NCBI GenBank assembly: GCA_025938055.1
Contig: JAICQC010000197.1
Span: 1-8,373 of the forward strand
Reading direction: 5' to 3'
Length of the DNA: 8,373 nt
Source of the DNA: Anaerolineales bacterium
Lineage (GTDB): Bacteria > Chloroflexota > Anaerolineae > Anaerolineales > Villigracilaceae
Part shown: positions 6,442 through 8,373 of the stretch, one piece after another
Numbering within the stretch: the first letter of the stretch is position 1
How the letters are laid out: every line of letters begins with the position of its first letter
Notes under the pieces: generated by a model
The model's input: only the letters and a program-made list of their open reading frames with translations
Told to the model about the DNA's origin: nothing
Databases searched by the model: none
Made by a program: the position numbers and the translations under genes

Positions 6442-7368
6442 GTGAATAGCCAAGACTTAAAGAATGCAATCTCCGGGGTATTAGTAGTGGATAAGCCCGT
6501 TGGGATGACTTCTCATGATGTAGTGCAGGCGATCCGTAATGGAACCAATCTGCGGCGGGCGGGGCACACAGGCACGCTGGACCCTCGTGCCTCTGGTGTA
6601 CTGGTGATTTTAGTAGGACCGGCTGTACGGTTAAGCGAGTATGTTTCTGCTTCGGATAAGCGATACCAGGCGATTATTCGTTTGGGCGGGAGAACCGATA
6701 CCTTCGATGCCGATGGGAGGGTGACCCCAACGGCGCAGCCGGTTAACGTGACCGAGCAACAGTTCGAAGAAGTATTGAAAACCTTTGTCGGTGAGATCGA
6801 ACAGACACCGCCTCCCTACTCTGCTGTCAAGGTGCAGGGACGCAAAGCTTATGAAATGGCGCGCAAAGGTGAGGAAGTGGAACTGGAACCCCGCAAGATC
6901 ACCGTCCATCATTTGGAGGTGCTCGAATGGGCACCGCCTGAAGTAGTGATCGATGTACATTGTTCTTCGGGTACCTATGTCCGTTCGCTGGCAAACGACC
7001 TTGGTGAAAAGCTCGGCTGCGGCGCGTATCTCGTGGGTCTGCGCCGTACCAAGAGTGGACGCTTCTCTTTGCGAGACGCGGTGCCGTTGCGCAAGCTGCA
7101 GGAAGCCTTCCACGCGGGCAACTGGTACCAGTACTTGATCCCAGCGGCAGAAGCACTGGGCGATTGGCCGGCAGTCGAGCTCAGCCCCGACGATGTGGAA
7201 GGCGTACGCCACGGACACCGCGTGAAAGCCGCAGAAGGTACCGAGCTAAGTACTCGCGTGCGCGGGGTCAGTACACAGGGTGAGCTGGTTGCGCTCATGG
7301 AAGCTGTTCAGGGTGAAGACGGTACCCCCGCCTGGCAGCCGAAGAAGGTATTTTTCACTTCAGACTAA
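6442..7368 (+). CDS. truB: tRNA pseudouridine-55 synthase TruB
   Basis: Isomerises U55 in the T-loop of most tRNAs to pseudouridine, and also acts as a tRNA folding chaperone. From GTG 6442 the product is 308 residues (310 from ATG 6436). Motif I is LVVDKPVGMTSHDVV (14-28). The catalytic aspartate is D47 in GHTGTLDPRASGVL. Further family blocks are KRYQAIIRLGGRTDTFDADG, TPPPYSAVKVQGRKAYEMAR and CSSGTYVRSLANDLG, followed by LRRTKSGRF. The last 75 or so residues form the small PUA-like C-terminal domain, ending in KKVFF. It comes 58 bases after nrnA with a strong ribosome-binding site of its own, and its TAA shares a base with the ATG of ribF. Confidence 0.96.
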   Translation: MNSQDLKNAISGVLVVDKPVGMTSHDVVQAIRNGTNLRRAGHTGTLDPRASGVLVILVGPAVRLSEYVSASDKRYQAIIRLGGRTDTFDADGRVTPTAQPVNVTEQQFEEVLKTFVGEIEQTPPPYSAVKVQGRKAYEMARKGEEVELEPRKITVHHLEVLEWAPPEVVIDVHCSSGTYVRSLANDLGEKLGCGAYLVGLRRTKSGRFSLRDAVPLRKLQEAFHAGNWYQYLIPAAEALGDWPAVELSPDDVEGVRHGHRVKAAEGTELSTRVRGVSTQGELVALMEAVQGEDGTPAWQPKKVFFTSD

Positions 7369-8318
7369 TGCCTCAACTGCGCTCGGCGCGCACTATGCAA
7401 CATTATCGCTCTCTCGAGGAAGTTAATCTGCAAAATTCCTGGTTGACCGTTGGCGTCTTTGACGGCGTCCATCTCGGCCACCAGCAAATCATGAAGAAAC
7501 TTACGGCGGGTGCTCATGCCAATGACGCGCCTGCTGTTGTTTTAACATTTGATCCTCATCCTGTCTCGGTCCTGAGTGGACACGAGATTAAATGCCTGAC
7601 GCTCCCGGATGAGCGTGCCTCGCTGCTCGGGCAGCTTGGTGTGGATGTGGTCATCACCGAGCGCTTTACGCGGGAACTTTCGCAGGTGACCGCCTATGAT
7701 TTTATGGCGCGGCTGACGCGTGAACTTGGGCTTAAGCATCTGTTGGTCGGCTATGACTTTGCCCTCGGGAAAGGACGTGAAGGCAACGCGGCGCGCTTAA
7801 CTGAAATCGGTTCGGAGCTTGGCTACCACGTTGAGGTGATACCCGCCCTGAGCGACGAAAGCGGCGTGATCTCATCCACGGCGATCCGTAACTTGATCGA
7901 GCTCGGGAACGTTGCCGAAGCCGCGCGCCTGCTCGGGCGTCCATACAGCCTGCACGGACCTGTGATCCGCGGCGATGGGCGCGGCAGAACGATTGGTGTA
8001 CCGACCGCGAACCTTGCGTATCCCCGCGAGAAGCTGATTCCCCCCAAAGGAATCTATGCGTGTTGGGCGTATCTACATGACAGACAATACCTCGCGGCAA
8101 TCAATATTGGAACCAACCCGACCTTCACCCCTGAGAAGCAGACTCTCAACGTCGAAGTACATCTGCTCGATTTTGACGAGGAAATTTATGGAGAGGACCT
8201 GCGGCTCGAATTTGTTGCGCACCTGCGCGATGAGCTAAAGTTTGATTCAGTCGATGCTTTGCTCGAACAGATTTGGAAGGATATCGAGCTCACTCGCAAA
8301 ATGTTGATCCAAGACTAA
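7368..8318 (+). CDS. ribF: Bifunctional riboflavin kinase / FAD synthetase RibF
   Basis: Phosphorylates riboflavin to FMN and adenylates FMN to FAD. In the 316-residue product the N-terminal adenylyltransferase has GVFDGVHLGH (29-38), FDPHP (61-65), VGYDFALGKGREG (127-139) and ISSTAIR (168-174). The C-terminal kinase has GDGRGRTIGVPTANL (202-216), PPKGIYA (225-231), IGTNPTF (247-253) and the catalytic glutamate E263 in NVEVHLLDFD. Length is normal for the family. ATG 7368 overlaps the truB stop (TAATG), a sign of translational coupling, and there is no close Shine-Dalgarno. An in-frame ATG at 7395 (residue 10) would give MQHYRSLEEV, closer to typical RibF starts, but also lacks a ribosome-binding site. 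truB-ribF adjacency is common in bacteria. Confidence 0.96.
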   Translation: MPQLRSARTMQHYRSLEEVNLQNSWLTVGVFDGVHLGHQQIMKKLTAGAHANDAPAVVLTFDPHPVSVLSGHEIKCLTLPDERASLLGQLGVDVVITERFTRELSQVTAYDFMARLTRELGLKHLLVGYDFALGKGREGNAARLTEIGSELGYHVEVIPALSDESGVISSTAIRNLIELGNVAEAARLLGRPYSLHGPVIRGDGRGRTIGVPTANLAYPREKLIPPKGIYACWAYLHDRQYLAAINIGTNPTFTPEKQTLNVEVHLLDFDEEIYGEDLRLEFVAHLRDELKFDSVDALLEQIWKDIELTRKMLIQD

Positions 8319-8333
8319 ATAGGGAGCCATGCT

Positions 8334-8373
8334 TTGAATGCATCGTATGCGCGGCTTTATGATCACGCTAATT
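8334..8373 (+). CDS. Start of a downstream gene, cut by window edge
   Basis: AGGGAG (8321-8326) stands 7 bases before a TTG at 8334, which opens a frame to the window end reading LNASYARLYDHAN (first residue Met if used as the start). The alternative ATG at 8338 opens a different frame, MHRMRGFMITLI, with an 11-base spacer. The ATG at 8329 stops after two codons. The YARLYD string resembles the beginning of some class I methyltransferases, but 13 residues are too few for a call. The 15-base gap after ribF suggests the operon continues. Confidence 0.4.
   Translation, partial: MNASYARLYDHAN

Noticed and set aside
6631..7218. A 195-codon minus-strand open frame antisense to truB
   Set aside because: Shadow of truB; no known motifs.

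Overview
The window is a bacterial translation/transcription-factor operon read left to right, with a divergent methyltransferase gene cut off at the left edge. The gene order is nusA, rnpM (ylxR), infB, rbfA, nrnA (DHH phosphoesterase), truB, ribF. A further gene appears to begin in the last 40 bases. Every complete gene belongs to a well-known family with its key motifs intact, so this is core genome rather than an accessory island. The short IF2 N-terminus, the A/P/E/K-rich NusA tail and the DHH gene between rbfA and truB suggest Chloroflexota, probably Anaerolineae. That placement rests on recollection and general likeness, not a search.

Layout: 1-624 (minus) is the N-terminal 208 residues of a class I SAM-dependent methyltransferase. 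625-845 is a divergent control region. It holds a good plus-strand extended -10 promoter, a minus-strand TATAAT almost touching the methyltransferase start, and a G+C-rich hairpin with a short interrupted U-tract in the nusA leader. 846-8318 is the operon. Gaps between genes are 104 bases or less, and truB and ribF overlap by one base (TAATG). The largest internal gap (3101-3204, before infB) holds two hairpins that share a strand and cannot form together. rimP, which usually precedes nusA, is absent, as are the ylxQ (L7Ae-like) and ylxP genes of the Bacillus-type operon.

How the genes work together: NusA controls pausing, termination and antitermination. RnpM is a small RNA-binding modulator linked to RNase P. 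IF2 delivers initiator tRNA. RbfA matures the 30S subunit. NrnA removes nanoRNAs and pAp. TruB makes pseudouridine 55 in tRNA. RibF makes FMN and FAD. Together they couple transcription, ribosome assembly, tRNA maturation and RNA turnover.

The best leads are regulatory: a possible NusA-type attenuator ahead of nusA, the mutually exclusive hairpins ahead of infB, and the split between strong and absent Shine-Dalgarno sites along the operon. Two start codons are placed by Shine-Dalgarno spacing: infB at ATG 3205 and truB at GTG 6442. I see no mobile element, CRISPR array, tRNA or rRNA gene, or obviously new protein system.
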